Below are positions 1-7,446 of a stretch of DNA of 26,653 nt, one piece after another (the stretch's first letter is position 1; the number at the start of each line of letters is the position of its first letter). This stretch comes from JBOGWY01 sp050694015. GTDB taxonomy: Bacteria; Actinomycetota; CADDZG01; WHSQ01. The notes beneath the pieces are model-generated. The model saw nothing but the letters and a program-made list of their open reading frames with translations. It ran no database searches and had not been told where the DNA came from. The translations under genes were made by a program, and so were the position numbers. The stretch is taken from NCBI GenBank assembly GCA_050694015.1, contig JBOGWY010000147.1, positions 1 through 26,653 on the forward strand, read 5' to 3'.

Positions 1-40
1 CCCGGGGGGAGCCCCTTTCTTCGTTCTGCAACGGATCGTC

Positions 41-1606
41 CTAGGAGGCCGCGGCCCGCTCCTTCTCGATCAGGACACGGCGCAGGATCTTGCCCGACGC
101 CGACTTCGGGATCTCTTCCGTGAACTCGACGATGCGGATCTTCTTGTGCGGCGCGACGCGCTCGGCGACGAAGCTCATGATCTCGTCTTCGGTCACCTCG
201 CCCGACTTGACGACGAACGCCTTCGGGAGCTCGCCGGCGGCCTCGTCGGGGACCCCGATCACCGCCGCGTCGCCGACGTTCGGGTGCGACAACAGCACCG
301 CTTCGAGCTCCGCCGGCGGCACCTGGAATCCCTTGTACTTGATCAGCTCCTTGAGCCGATCGACCAGGAAGAAGTAGCCGTCGTCGTCGACGTAGCCGAT
401 GTCGCCGCTGTGGAGAAATCCCTCGGAGTCGATCGTCCGCTTCGTCGCCTCGTCGTTGTTGAGGTAGCCCTTCATCACCTGCGGCCCCCGGATCAACACC
501 TCGCCGGTGCCGTTGGCCTCGAGCTCCTTGCCGGACTCGACGTCGACGATCTTCGACTCGGTGTTCGGGATCAGGAAACCGATCGAGCCGACGCGGCCCT
601 TGCCCTCCTCGTCGGGGTTCATGTGCGTGACCGGTGACGTCTCGGTGAGTCCGTAGCCCTGCATCACGACCCCCCCGACGCGGTTCTGCGCGGCCTCCTG
701 CAGGTCCTCGCCGAGCGGCGCCGCTCCGGACATGATGACTTCGAGGGCCGAGAGGTCGTACTTCTCGACGATCGGGTGCTTGGCGAGCGCCAGGATGATC
801 GGCGGCACGAGGTACGCGCGCGTGACCTTGTGGTCCTGCATCAACGTGAGGAACTCCTCGAGGTCGAATTTCGGCATCGTGACGATCGTGGCCCCGGCAC
901 GCACGGCCATGTTCATGATCACCGTCATGCCGTAGATGTGGAAGAACGGGAGCACGCCGATGATGACGTCGTTTTCATTGGTGCCATGCGCGTCGAGTGA
1001 CTGCGCGATGTTCGCGACGAGGTTCCCGTGCGTGAGCATGACGCCCTTCGGGAGCCCGGTCGTGCCGCTCGAGTACGGGAGCACGACGAGGTCGTCGCGG
1101 GAGATGTCGACCTTGGGCGCGTCGCCCTTCGGTGCCAGCAGCTCCGTGACGGGGGTCGCGCCCTCGGCCTCGCCGAGCACGAACACCTCCTCGACGCCGG
1201 CGTTCTTGGCGGCCTCCTGGGCGCGGTCGAGGAACTGCGGGATCGTGAGGAGGTACTTCGCCTTCGAGTCCTTGAGCTGGAAGGTCAGCTCGTCGGTGGT
1301 GTAGAGCGGGTTGATCGTCGTCGCGATGCCGCCGGCCGCCGCGACGCCGTGGAACGCGACCGCGTACTCGGGCACGTTCGGCGAGAAGATCGCGAACACG
1401 TCCCCCTTCTTGAAGCCACGCTCGGCGAGCGACGCGGCCACGAGTTGCGTGCCGATGGCGAGCTCGCCGTAGGTGATCGTGCGCCCGGTCGGGCCGTCGA
1501 TCAGCGCGGGCTTGTCACCGCGTGCCGCGGCGCCACCCAGGACGAACTCGGTCAAGCCGACGTCGGGGATCTCGACGTCGGGATACGGACTCTTGAAGAT
1601 CGTCAT
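41..1606 (-). CDS. AMP-forming acyl/aryl-CoA ligase, 4-coumarate--CoA ligase-like
   Basis: An ANL-superfamily adenylate-forming enzyme of 521 residues, the usual length for 4CL-like and medium/long-chain acyl-CoA ligases. These activate a carboxylic acid with ATP to an acyl-adenylate and then form the CoA thioester. Visible motifs: the phosphate loop YSSGTTGLPKG (residues 178-188), the A5 motif GYGLTETSP (317-325), the hinge region around SGDIGYVDDDG and VDRLKELIKYKG (400-426), and the C-terminal PKSASGKILRR with catalytic Lys506. No signal peptide, so cytosolic. The ATG is preceded by GGAGGT at good spacing. It is transcribed alone, 123 nt downstream of the receiver-protein gene on the same strand. 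The substrate cannot be read from sequence; a phenylpropanoid role is unlikely outside plants, and a fatty or aromatic acid is more plausible. Family call firm, substrate open. Confidence 0.93.
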   Translation of the reverse strand: MTIFKSPYPDVEIPDVGLTEFVLGGAAARGDKPALIDGPTGRTITYGELAIGTQLVAASLAERGFKKGDVFAIFSPNVPEYAVAFHGVAAAGGIATTINPLYTTDELTFQLKDSKAKYLLTIPQFLDRAQEAAKNAGVEEVFVLGEAEGATPVTELLAPKGDAPKVDISRDDLVVLPYSSGTTGLPKGVMLTHGNLVANIAQSLDAHGTNENDVIIGVLPFFHIYGMTVIMNMAVRAGATIVTMPKFDLEEFLTLMQDHKVTRAYLVPPIILALAKHPIVEKYDLSALEVIMSGAAPLGEDLQEAAQNRVGGVVMQGYGLTETSPVTHMNPDEEGKGRVGSIGFLIPNTESKIVDVESGKELEANGTGEVLIRGPQVMKGYLNNDEATKRTIDSEGFLHSGDIGYVDDDGYFFLVDRLKELIKYKGFQVPPAELEAVLLSHPNVGDAAVIGVPDEAAGELPKAFVVKSGEVTEDEIMSFVAERVAPHKKIRIVEFTEEIPKSASGKILRRVLIEKERAAAS

Positions 1607-1729
1607 TCCCCACCTCCACGGCTAGAGGACGCTAGAGAACGAGAGGTTAGTGGAAAGCGCGCACTCCCGCAGATCGGATTTGTTCTGCAGACGCGGGCGT
1701 GAAAACGCGGCTATGTGCTCACAAAACAG

Positions 1730-2086
1730 TTAGGCGGCGTGGGGGCCGTGACTCACGGCGGCGCGCAGTTGGTCTATAGAGATGCCGGCGCCCTTGGTGA
1801 CCCGTTCGTCGGCCCACGGCGCGGTCTCGTCGTTGCCGGAGAACGAGATGATGCGAGCGCGGGGGCAGAGTTTGCGAATGCGCTGGGCGACCTCTTCACC
1901 GCTGAGTCCGGGGAGCCCATGGTCGGTCACGACGACGTCGGGATTGAAGTTCTGCGCGATCGCGAGCGCGGATTCGCCGCTGGAAACGGTCTCGACCTCT
2001 TCGACGTAGGGCTCGTATTCGAGCATGACTCGCAGGGCGAACCGGAGTGCGCCGTTGTCCTCGACGACCAGAACCCTGTGCGCCAT
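1730..2086 (-). CDS. Stand-alone response-regulator receiver protein
   Basis: A single CheY-like receiver domain filling the whole 118 residues, with no DNA-binding or enzymatic output domain. All phosphotransfer residues are present: acidic pair Glu9-Asp10 in VLVVEDN, phosphoacceptor Asp55 in VVVTDHGLPG, Ser83 at the Thr/Ser switch position, and Lys98. Such proteins act as phosphorelay intermediates or by binding a partner. No histidine kinase is in the window, so the cognate kinase is elsewhere. It diverges from the lipid operon starting at 2185, and the two leaders share a mirrored GGTGGGTA element. A link to lipid metabolism is only positional. Confidence 0.88.
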   Translation of the reverse strand: MAHRVLVVEDNGALRFALRVMLEYEPYVEEVETVSSGESALAIAQNFNPDVVVTDHGLPGLSGEEVAQRIRKLCPRARIISFSGNDETAPWADERVTKGAGISIDQLRAAVSHGPHAA

Positions 2087-2099
2087 GACACTGAGTTCC

Positions 2100-2174
2100 T
2101 ACCCACCACCTGCACCGCCAACCTCAATACGAGCAGAAATACTGCAAAGAGTGAGCAATCGGCAACGGTGGGTA
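2100..2174. promoter_or_regulatory. Divergent intergenic region with mirrored GGTGGGTA elements
   Basis: Between the receiver gene and the lipid operon, TACCCACC (2100-2107) and GGTGGGTA (2167-2174) form a perfect 8-base inverted repeat 59 nt apart. Each divergent gene therefore reads GGTGGGTA 10-13 nt before its ATG. The region is less GC-rich than its surroundings and must hold both promoters. The repeat could be a shared operator or an extended ribosome-binding feature; neither is shown. Confidence 0.35.
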
Positions 2175-2184
2175 AAAAGGCGCC

Positions 2185-3528
2185 ATGGATCTCAACCGGC
2201 TGCCCCGGCCCCCGTGGCGCGCTCCTAGAGAGACCCCGTTAGAGCGGTTCGATCGCGCCGCCGACTCGGGCGTGCTCTGGGGCCTCGCGGCCGCGGCCCT
2301 GGGGGCGAGCCAGACCCGCAAGGGGCGCCGGGCCGGGCTCCGCGGCCTCCTGAACGGCGTGGTCGCGTGGGTCGTCGCCACCCTCGTGACCCGCTTCACG
2401 GGCCACGATGCTCGCGCCCAGGCGACGGCCGCCGCGTTCACGACGGGGGCCGCGCTCGAGGCTCCGGCCGCGTCCCTGCCGGCCGCGGCGGCGACCATCA
2501 CCACCGTGCGGCGAGCCGAACCCGGACTCCTCACGGGGGCCGCGCTCGGGGCCGCGGTCGCGTTCGCCTCGAAGAGGATCTGGCCCGTGCCGCCCGATGA
2601 GGGGGCCCGCGCGCCCGAGGTGTCGTTGCCCGACCACGCCGAGCCCAACGCCGACGGTGCCGGTCTGTTCGTCGCGGTCAACACCGCGTCCGGCAACGGC
2701 GACGACGGCCCGGCCGACCAACTGAGACGGGCGCTGCCGCAAGCCAAGGTCGAAGAGATCGAGATCGTCGAAGGCGACGAGTTGCGCAAGGCCCTTGACG
2801 GAGCCGCCGAGCACGCGGCCGTGTTGGGCGTGTCGGGCGGCGATGGCTCGATCAACACCGCGGCGCAGGTCGCGATCGAGCACAACAAGCCTCTCGCGGT
2901 GTTCCCGACCGGGACGCTCAACCACCTGACCGGCGCGCTGGGCATCGAAGAGCTAGACGAGACCGTCGCCGCGCTGAAGAAAGGTGAGGCCGTCGCGGTC
3001 GACGTCGCGACGATCGACGGTCACGCGTTCCTCAACACCGCGAGCTTCGGTAGCTACGTCGAGCTTGTCGACATGCGCGAGAGGCTCGAGAAGCGCATCG
3101 GGAAATGGCCGGCGGTCGTCATCGCTCTGATCCGCGTGCTCCGTAAGTCTGAGCCCGTGTGCATCGAGATCGACGGCAGCGAGAAGAACATCTGGATGGC
3201 GTTCATCGGCAACTGCCGTTACTCACCGAGCGGTTTCGCACCGTCGTGGCGCAAGCGCCTCGATGACGGGCAGATCGACTTCCGGTACGTGGACGGGTCT
3301 GCCCCGTGGGCGCGGTTGAGATTGATACTCGCCGTGCTCACGGGGCGCCTCGGTCGCAGCAAGGTCTACCGTCAGATGGTCGTCGACGAGCTGCGTATCC
3401 GTTGCGTCGACGGGCCCATGAGGCTCGCACGCGACGGCGAGACGTTCGAAGCGTCGTCCGACGAGATCGTGATCGAGAAGCTTCCGGAGCGCCTTGCGAT
3501 CTACTGCCCGCACGAGAAGATCGCGTGA
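2185..3528 (+). CDS. Diacylglycerol/lipid kinase fused to a degenerate PAP2-like N-terminal domain
   Basis: 447 residues in two parts. Residues about 160-445 are a DAGK catalytic domain (NAD kinase/DAGK fold): VNTASGNG (166-172), the ATP-binding GVSGGDGSIN (215-224), and PTGTLNHL (241-248). It would phosphorylate a lipid such as diacylglycerol or an isoprenoid/long-chain base. Residues about 20-135 are hydrophobic and line up with the PAP2 half of actinobacterial PAP2/DAGK fusions (compare TAAAFTTGAALEAP and LLTGAALGAAVA). However, the PAP2 catalytic motifs KxxxxxxRP, PSGH and SRxxxxxHxxxD are all absent, so this half is probably a membrane anchor. The gene ends in GTGA shared with the next gene, giving translational coupling to the DedA-like and intact PAP2 genes. 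The ATG has only a weak purine stretch before it. Kinase family call firm; the degenerate-PAP2 origin is my alignment by eye. Confidence 0.88.
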   Translation: MDLNRLPRPPWRAPRETPLERFDRAADSGVLWGLAAAALGASQTRKGRRAGLRGLLNGVVAWVVATLVTRFTGHDARAQATAAAFTTGAALEAPAASLPAAAATITTVRRAEPGLLTGAALGAAVAFASKRIWPVPPDEGARAPEVSLPDHAEPNADGAGLFVAVNTASGNGDDGPADQLRRALPQAKVEEIEIVEGDELRKALDGAAEHAAVLGVSGGDGSINTAAQVAIEHNKPLAVFPTGTLNHLTGALGIEELDETVAALKKGEAVAVDVATIDGHAFLNTASFGSYVELVDMRERLEKRIGKWPAVVIALIRVLRKSEPVCIEIDGSEKNIWMAFIGNCRYSPSGFAPSWRKRLDDGQIDFRYVDGSAPWARLRLILAVLTGRLGRSKVYRQMVVDELRIRCVDGPMRLARDGETFEASSDEIVIEKLPERLAIYCPHEKIA

Positions 3529-4178
3529 GCACCGCCACCGTCGAAGGCACCACCCTGCACAAGCTCGTCCTCCGGAGGGTCCTGCTCGGCCTCGCGGTCG
3601 CGCGCCTCGTGCTCGGCGCGGTCGCGATCCCGCTCGCGCCGCTGTTGTTCCGGGAGCATTTCCTCTTGCTGGTGCTGCTGCGGCCGACCAAGGAGGTCTT
3701 CCTCGTCGGCGGCTTCCTAGCGCGCCAGGGCGACGTGCACATCATCCTGGTGGCACTGTGCGCGATCCCGCTCTCGATCTTCGGTGTGTGGGTCTTCTAC
3801 CTATTGGGGCGCGCGTACGCGAAGGAGATCGAGAACGAGGACGTGCCGGGGATCGCTTCTCGCATCCTCACTCCCGAGCGCATCAAGGTGTTCGAGAAGA
3901 CGCTCGACGACAAGGGCCCGAAGCTGATCTTCCTCGGCCGGCTCGCGGTGCTGAGCTCGGCCACCGTCGCGGCCGCCGCGGGAGCCGCCAAGCTCGAACC
4001 CAAGCGGTTCTTCCCGTGGGATCTCGCCGGCGGCGCGCTTTCGATCGCGTACACCCTGGCGGCGGGATGGTTCTTGGGAGAGGCTTACGAGGAGGCCGGG
4101 TCGTGGATCACGGGCGCCGGAGTCGTGGCGTTCGCGGCATTCGCCTACATCCTCGGACGCAATCTAAAGAAGGACTGA
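3525..4178 (+). CDS. DedA/VTT-family membrane protein
   Basis: 217 residues from a GTG start whose GTGA overlaps the stop of the lipid kinase. Several hydrophobic segments are visible (about 18-50, 72-95, 135-165, 172-192, 195-212). The stretch LIFLGRLAVLSSATVAAAAG followed by ...RFFPWDLAGGALSIAYTLAAGWFLGEAY (around 136-185) resembles the conserved FxxR...G core of DedA/SNARE-associated (VTT) proteins. Members of that superfamily include undecaprenyl-phosphate and phosphatidyl-lipid scramblases or flippases, which fits a neighbour of lipid kinase and PAP2 genes. The acidic EExxG-type N-terminal motif of canonical DedA is not obvious, so it is a divergent member. Membrane protein certain; family likely. 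Confidence 0.78.
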   Translation: MSTATVEGTTLHKLVLRRVLLGLAVARLVLGAVAIPLAPLLFREHFLLLVLLRPTKEVFLVGGFLARQGDVHIILVALCAIPLSIFGVWVFYLLGRAYAKEIENEDVPGIASRILTPERIKVFEKTLDDKGPKLIFLGRLAVLSSATVAAAAGAAKLEPKRFFPWDLAGGALSIAYTLAAGWFLGEAYEEAGSWITGAGVVAFAAFAYILGRNLKKD

Positions 4179-4948
4179 TGGCAGACAACCTCTCCTGGTT
4201 ACGGCGCCGGATCCATCCGGAGGAGCGCTACGGGCTGCGGGTCACGCTCTACGCGATCGCTACGACGATGGTATTGATCCCCTTCTCGTACCTGCTCGTG
4301 CAGGTCACCACCGAGGGTCCTCTCACCGAGTTCGACACCGACGCCGCCGAGGCGATCCACAACATCGTCAAGGACAACGGGTTCCTGCGCGGGTTGTCGT
4401 TCTTGTTCAGCTACCTCGGCACCCCGGTCTGGTTCTACATAACGGTCGGCGTGTCGGCGATCTTCTTCTCGCGCCAGAACCACAAGCACGTCGCCGCGTA
4501 CCTCGCCGTGACCAACCTGCTCGGGGGTGCGATCGACACCGCGCTGAAGATCCTCGTTGATCGCCCCCGGCCCGAGCTCGAGGATCCGATCACGCATGCG
4601 TTCGGCAAGAGTTTCCCCTCGGGCCATGCGATGGCCTCGACGATCGGTTACGGGACGCTGCTGCTCGCGTGGATGCCGCTGATCCCGGTACGGCTTCGTA
4701 AGTGGGCGATCGCGGCCTATTTCCTGATGGTCGCGGCGGTCGCGACATCGCGGCTCGGCCTAGGTGTGCACTTCTTCTCGGACGTGGTCGGCGGCTTCGT
4801 GCTCGGGCTCGCGTGGCTGGCGGTGGGTACCGCGGCGTTCAGCGTGTGGCGCCGCGAGGAGCACAAGGAGCGGGTGCACGTGATGGAGGGGGCCGAGCCC
4901 GAGGTCATCGACATCGAGCACCATCACCCGAGACAGGAGAAGGTCTAG
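4178..4948 (+). CDS. PAP2-family membrane phosphatase
   Basis: 256 residues; the ATG overlaps the preceding TGA by one base (TGATG), so it is the third gene of a coupled operon. The complete PAP2 (type 2 phosphatidic acid phosphatase/haloperoxidase) triad is visible: Lys124...Arg131-Pro132, PSGH at 147-150, and Ser191-Arg192 with His198 and Asp202. Hydrophobic segments near 22-43, 72-97, 105-122, 155-170, 176-190 and 203-221 fit a six-helix protein with the active site facing outward. The tail after 225 is charged. It would remove phosphate from a lipid phosphate or pyrophosphate (phosphatidate, undecaprenyl pyrophosphate or similar). This intact copy sits in the same operon as a kinase whose own PAP2 half is dead. 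Confidence 0.93.
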   Translation: MADNLSWLRRRIHPEERYGLRVTLYAIATTMVLIPFSYLLVQVTTEGPLTEFDTDAAEAIHNIVKDNGFLRGLSFLFSYLGTPVWFYITVGVSAIFFSRQNHKHVAAYLAVTNLLGGAIDTALKILVDRPRPELEDPITHAFGKSFPSGHAMASTIGYGTLLLAWMPLIPVRLRKWAIAAYFLMVAAVATSRLGLGVHFFSDVVGGFVLGLAWLAVGTAAFSVWRREEHKERVHVMEGAEPEVIDIEHHHPRQEKV

Positions 4949-4952
4949 CCGG

Positions 4953-6056
4953 TTAGATCTCGTTGACGGGCGTTTCGCCGTCTTCGACCACAGTGCCGTC
5001 GTTGAGGATCGCGCGCAGGGCCTCGAACGCGGTAGCCATCACGGGATGGGTCCAGCTCGTCTCCGACGCGTGTCCCGCGAGCGGAGAGTTGTAGCTCTCG
5101 TCGATCGCACCACCGACGTAACCGGTCGCAGAAGTGTCGCGATCGCCGTCCGTCTTCTTGACGCCGACCGTGTACATGTGGATCGGGATCTGCTCGGCCC
5201 GGAGCGCGAGCATCATCTCGCGGCCCTGGTTGTAGGGCACGAGACCGTCGTCGACCCCGTGCACCACGACCACGCCCTTCACGCCCGAGGCGGCGATGTC
5301 GCCGACGCGGCACACGACGCAATGCTCCCGGTACGCATCGGACGCCGTTTCGAAGCTCCCGCCCATCTCTTCTTCGATGTCGGCTTGAGCCTGCGCCGCG
5401 AACGCGTTGAACGGAGCCAGGGCACGCGCGCCCTGATAGGTCTCGATCACGTTCACGGCCCCCTCGACGTCGATCCAGTAATCGAATAGGGGACCGCCCG
5501 TCGCCGACTTCAGACCGTTCGCCAACGCGACCGAGAGACCCGTCGAGTTACCGCCCATCGAGACGCCGAAGATGATCGTCTGCTCGATCGAGTCGCACAG
5601 CTCCTGGAAGTGCTGCGCGATCGCGATCATGTCCTCGGCCCCGGCCATCACCGGCCACCCGGTCGAGTCACGGAGCCCATCGTTGTCGTCGTCTTCCTCG
5701 AGGATGTTCAGGCCGCGGTAATCCATCGCGACCGCGACGGCCCCGAGCTTGCGCGCCGTCCACGTCATGTGATCGGCCCACGAGTCCGAGGTGTGCCCGT
5801 AACCGTGTCCGTAGACGACGAGCGCCTGTGGCTTCTCCTGAGGCAGCGCGTAGCTACCGGTTGCCACCTCGCCTTCGACCGTCAGCGCGAGCGGGCGCGT
5901 GATGTCGCGCGCGTCGCGGCACTTACGAGGGGCCTTTACCGTGGTCGGCCCGATCGCGAGCTCGGGGGCCGCAGCGGCGGGCACCGCGGCGACGGTCACC
6001 GCCGGCACGGCCAGGGCGACCAGGGCACACATGAGTCGTTGCGAGCGGCGCTGCAA
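4953..6056 (-). CDS. Secreted alpha/beta hydrolase
   Basis: I place the start at TTG 6056: GGAGG lies exactly 6 nt upstream, and the product then opens with a textbook Sec signal (MQRRSQR, a hydrophobic stretch, then AAAAPE). A longer GTG form from 6107 would add 17 residues. Numbered from GTG 6107, the alpha/beta-hydrolase signs are the HG-type oxyanion segment VVYGHGYGH (97-105), nucleophile Ser183 in GVSMGG, an acid at Asp286 or Asp287 in HGVDDGLVP, and a likely catalytic His346 in LAGH. Two close cysteines (263, 266) and 171 suggest disulfides or metal binding outside the cell. Substrate unknown; an esterase, lipase or peptidase is possible. Its stop lies 4 nt from that of the convergent PAP2 gene. 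Confidence 0.85.
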   Translation of the reverse strand: MQRRSQRLMCALVALAVPAVTVAAVPAAAAPELAIGPTTVKAPRKCRDARDITRPLALTVEGEVATGSYALPQEKPQALVVYGHGYGHTSDSWADHMTWTARKLGAVAVAMDYRGLNILEEDDDNDGLRDSTGWPVMAGAEDMIAIAQHFQELCDSIEQTIIFGVSMGGNSTGLSVALANGLKSATGGPLFDYWIDVEGAVNVIETYQGARALAPFNAFAAQAQADIEEEMGGSFETASDAYREHCVVCRVGDIAASGVKGVVVVHGVDDGLVPYNQGREMMLALRAEQIPIHMYTVGVKKTDGDRDTSATGYVGGAIDESYNSPLAGHASETSWTHPVMATAFEALRAILNDGTVVEDGETPVNEI

Positions 6057-6067
6057 GAAAGACCTCC
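6056..6067 (-). promoter_or_regulatory. Shine-Dalgarno site deciding a TTG start
   Basis: On the minus strand GGAGG (plus coordinates 6063-6067) is followed by six bases and an in-frame TTG (6054-6056). The nearest ATG (6030-6032) lies inside the hydrophobic core of the signal peptide and would destroy it. This supports the TTG start. Confidence 0.55.
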
Positions 6068-6151
6068 AGATCGGGAAGACGATGTCCGGAAGGTTCTCCG
6101 GCCGCACCCGGTTCCCTGCGGCTTACGGCGTATGTAGGGCGCGGACTCCAC

Positions 6152-6157
6152 TAGGCT
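6152..6157 (+). promoter_or_regulatory. Candidate -10 box for a leaderless MFS transcript
   Basis: TAGGCT (TAnnnT) lies 8 nt before the ATG at 6166, and no ribosome-binding site is visible in between. This is the spacing expected if transcription begins at or beside the start codon. No clear -35 is seen. One of four such cases in the window. Confidence 0.35.
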
Positions 6158-6165
6158 GCCCGGCC

Positions 6166-7410
6166 ATGCAGCAGGAGAGGACCGCCGGGCAGAAGGCCGG
6201 GGCCAGAGTGATCCTCGGGGATCGCGCGGTGCGGAACATCACCCTGCTGGTGTTCGTGTTCATGACCGGGCAGGGGATCGTCCTGCCGATCCTGCCCCTC
6301 TTCGCGCGGAGCTTCGGCGTCGGCTACGACGGCGTCGGCGTCTTCGTCGGCGCGTTCGGCTTCGCCCGGCTCTTCGGCGATCTGCTCGCGGGGTCGGTGG
6401 TCGAGCGCAAGGGCGAGGGGTGGTCGGCGACGGCCGGCGGGATCTTCCTCGCGGCTTGCGCCACCGCGACGGGCCTGTCTCCGAGCTACGGCGTCGCCAT
6501 CGTCGCGTGGGCGCTGGCGGGCATCGGCTCGGCCGTCATCTCGGGCGCGATGTTCAGCTACATCCTCAAAGTCGCGCACAAGGATCGCGTCGCGCGCACG
6601 CTGTCGTTCTTCTTCGGGGCGTTCAATATCGGCTTCGTGGCCGGCGGTTTCGCCGGGGGCGTCGTGGCCGAGAACTTCAGCCTCGCCGCCCCGCTGTTCG
6701 TCTTCGCCGGCCTGCTGCTCGCGATGGTGATCGCGTACCGGCGTTTCGTTCCGCCGGTCCCGAAGCGCGCGCAGGAGGTCGCCGTGGGCGAGGGATCTCC
6801 CGGCGCGTCGCCCGAACTCGCGACCGTGCGCGCGTTCTTCAAGCGTCCCGGCTTCCTTCTGGCGCTGGTCCTCAACTTCACCTATCTCTGGATGGTCGCG
6901 GCGGTGTTCAACACGCTGTTCTCGCTGTTCGCGAAGGACGAGATCGGGCTGTCCACCGCGGGCGTCGGGGTCGTGTTCGCGATCACAGTCATGGCCGAGT
7001 TCTTCGTGCTGTTCCCGGCCGGCACTTACTCGGACCGTTTCGGGCGGCGTGCGGTGCTGATCCCGTCGATCGTGGGCCTGATCGTGATGGTCGCGATCAT
7101 GGGCTTCATGCCGAACGTGCTGTGGTTCGGTATCGCGGTCGCCGTGCTCGGGTGTTTCTCGGGCTTCGTCGGCGTGCCGCCGGCGGCGGTGCTATCGGAC
7201 TCGGTGCCGTCGGAGCACTCGGGCCGCGCGGTCGGTGCGTTCCGCTTCGCCGGAGACCTGGGGTTCTTCGTGGGGCCGCTGGTGGCCGGGGTCTCGAGCC
7301 AGAACCTCGGCTTCAAGTGGGCGTTCTTCCTCAGCTCGCTGCCGATGCTGCTCGGACTGATCATGACCATCCGGTCACCGGAGACGCTGAAGAGGCCGGT
7401 CGCCGCCTGA
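6166..7410 (+). CDS. Major facilitator superfamily transporter (12-helix type)
   Basis: 414 residues with about twelve hydrophobic helices, typical of MFS_1 drug/metabolite transporters. MFS loop motifs are visible in both halves: RLFGDLLAGSVVERKG after helix 2 (degenerate motif A) and AGTYSDRFGRRAVL at the equivalent position of the second half (better conserved). The glycine-rich stretch FGAFNIGFVAGGFAGG fits motif C, seen mainly in exporters. ATG 6166 was chosen because the residues before it are not membrane-like or conserved and a -10-like box lies 8 nt upstream. It is divergent from the secreted hydrolase and 36 nt upstream of the DUF2254 gene, so probably co-transcribed with it. Substrate unknown. 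Confidence 0.9.
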   Translation: MQQERTAGQKAGARVILGDRAVRNITLLVFVFMTGQGIVLPILPLFARSFGVGYDGVGVFVGAFGFARLFGDLLAGSVVERKGEGWSATAGGIFLAACATATGLSPSYGVAIVAWALAGIGSAVISGAMFSYILKVAHKDRVARTLSFFFGAFNIGFVAGGFAGGVVAENFSLAAPLFVFAGLLLAMVIAYRRFVPPVPKRAQEVAVGEGSPGASPELATVRAFFKRPGFLLALVLNFTYLWMVAAVFNTLFSLFAKDEIGLSTAGVGVVFAITVMAEFFVLFPAGTYSDRFGRRAVLIPSIVGLIVMVAIMGFMPNVLWFGIAVAVLGCFSGFVGVPPAAVLSDSVPSEHSGRAVGAFRFAGDLGFFVGPLVAGVSSQNLGFKWAFFLSSLPMLLGLIMTIRSPETLKRPVAA

Positions 7411-7446
7411 GATCGTCGGGTCCCCCGCCTCTGCGAGGATGCCCGC

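Noticed and set aside
1..40. GGGG-AG-CCCC stretch after the CoA-ligase stop as a terminator
   Set aside because: The stem is too short (about four pairs) with a two-base loop and no U-tract; it is also cut by the window edge.
1028..2945. Other frames opposite the CoA ligase and the lipid kinase
   Set aside because: Same pattern of Arg/Asp/Val-rich shadow translations without recognisable domains.
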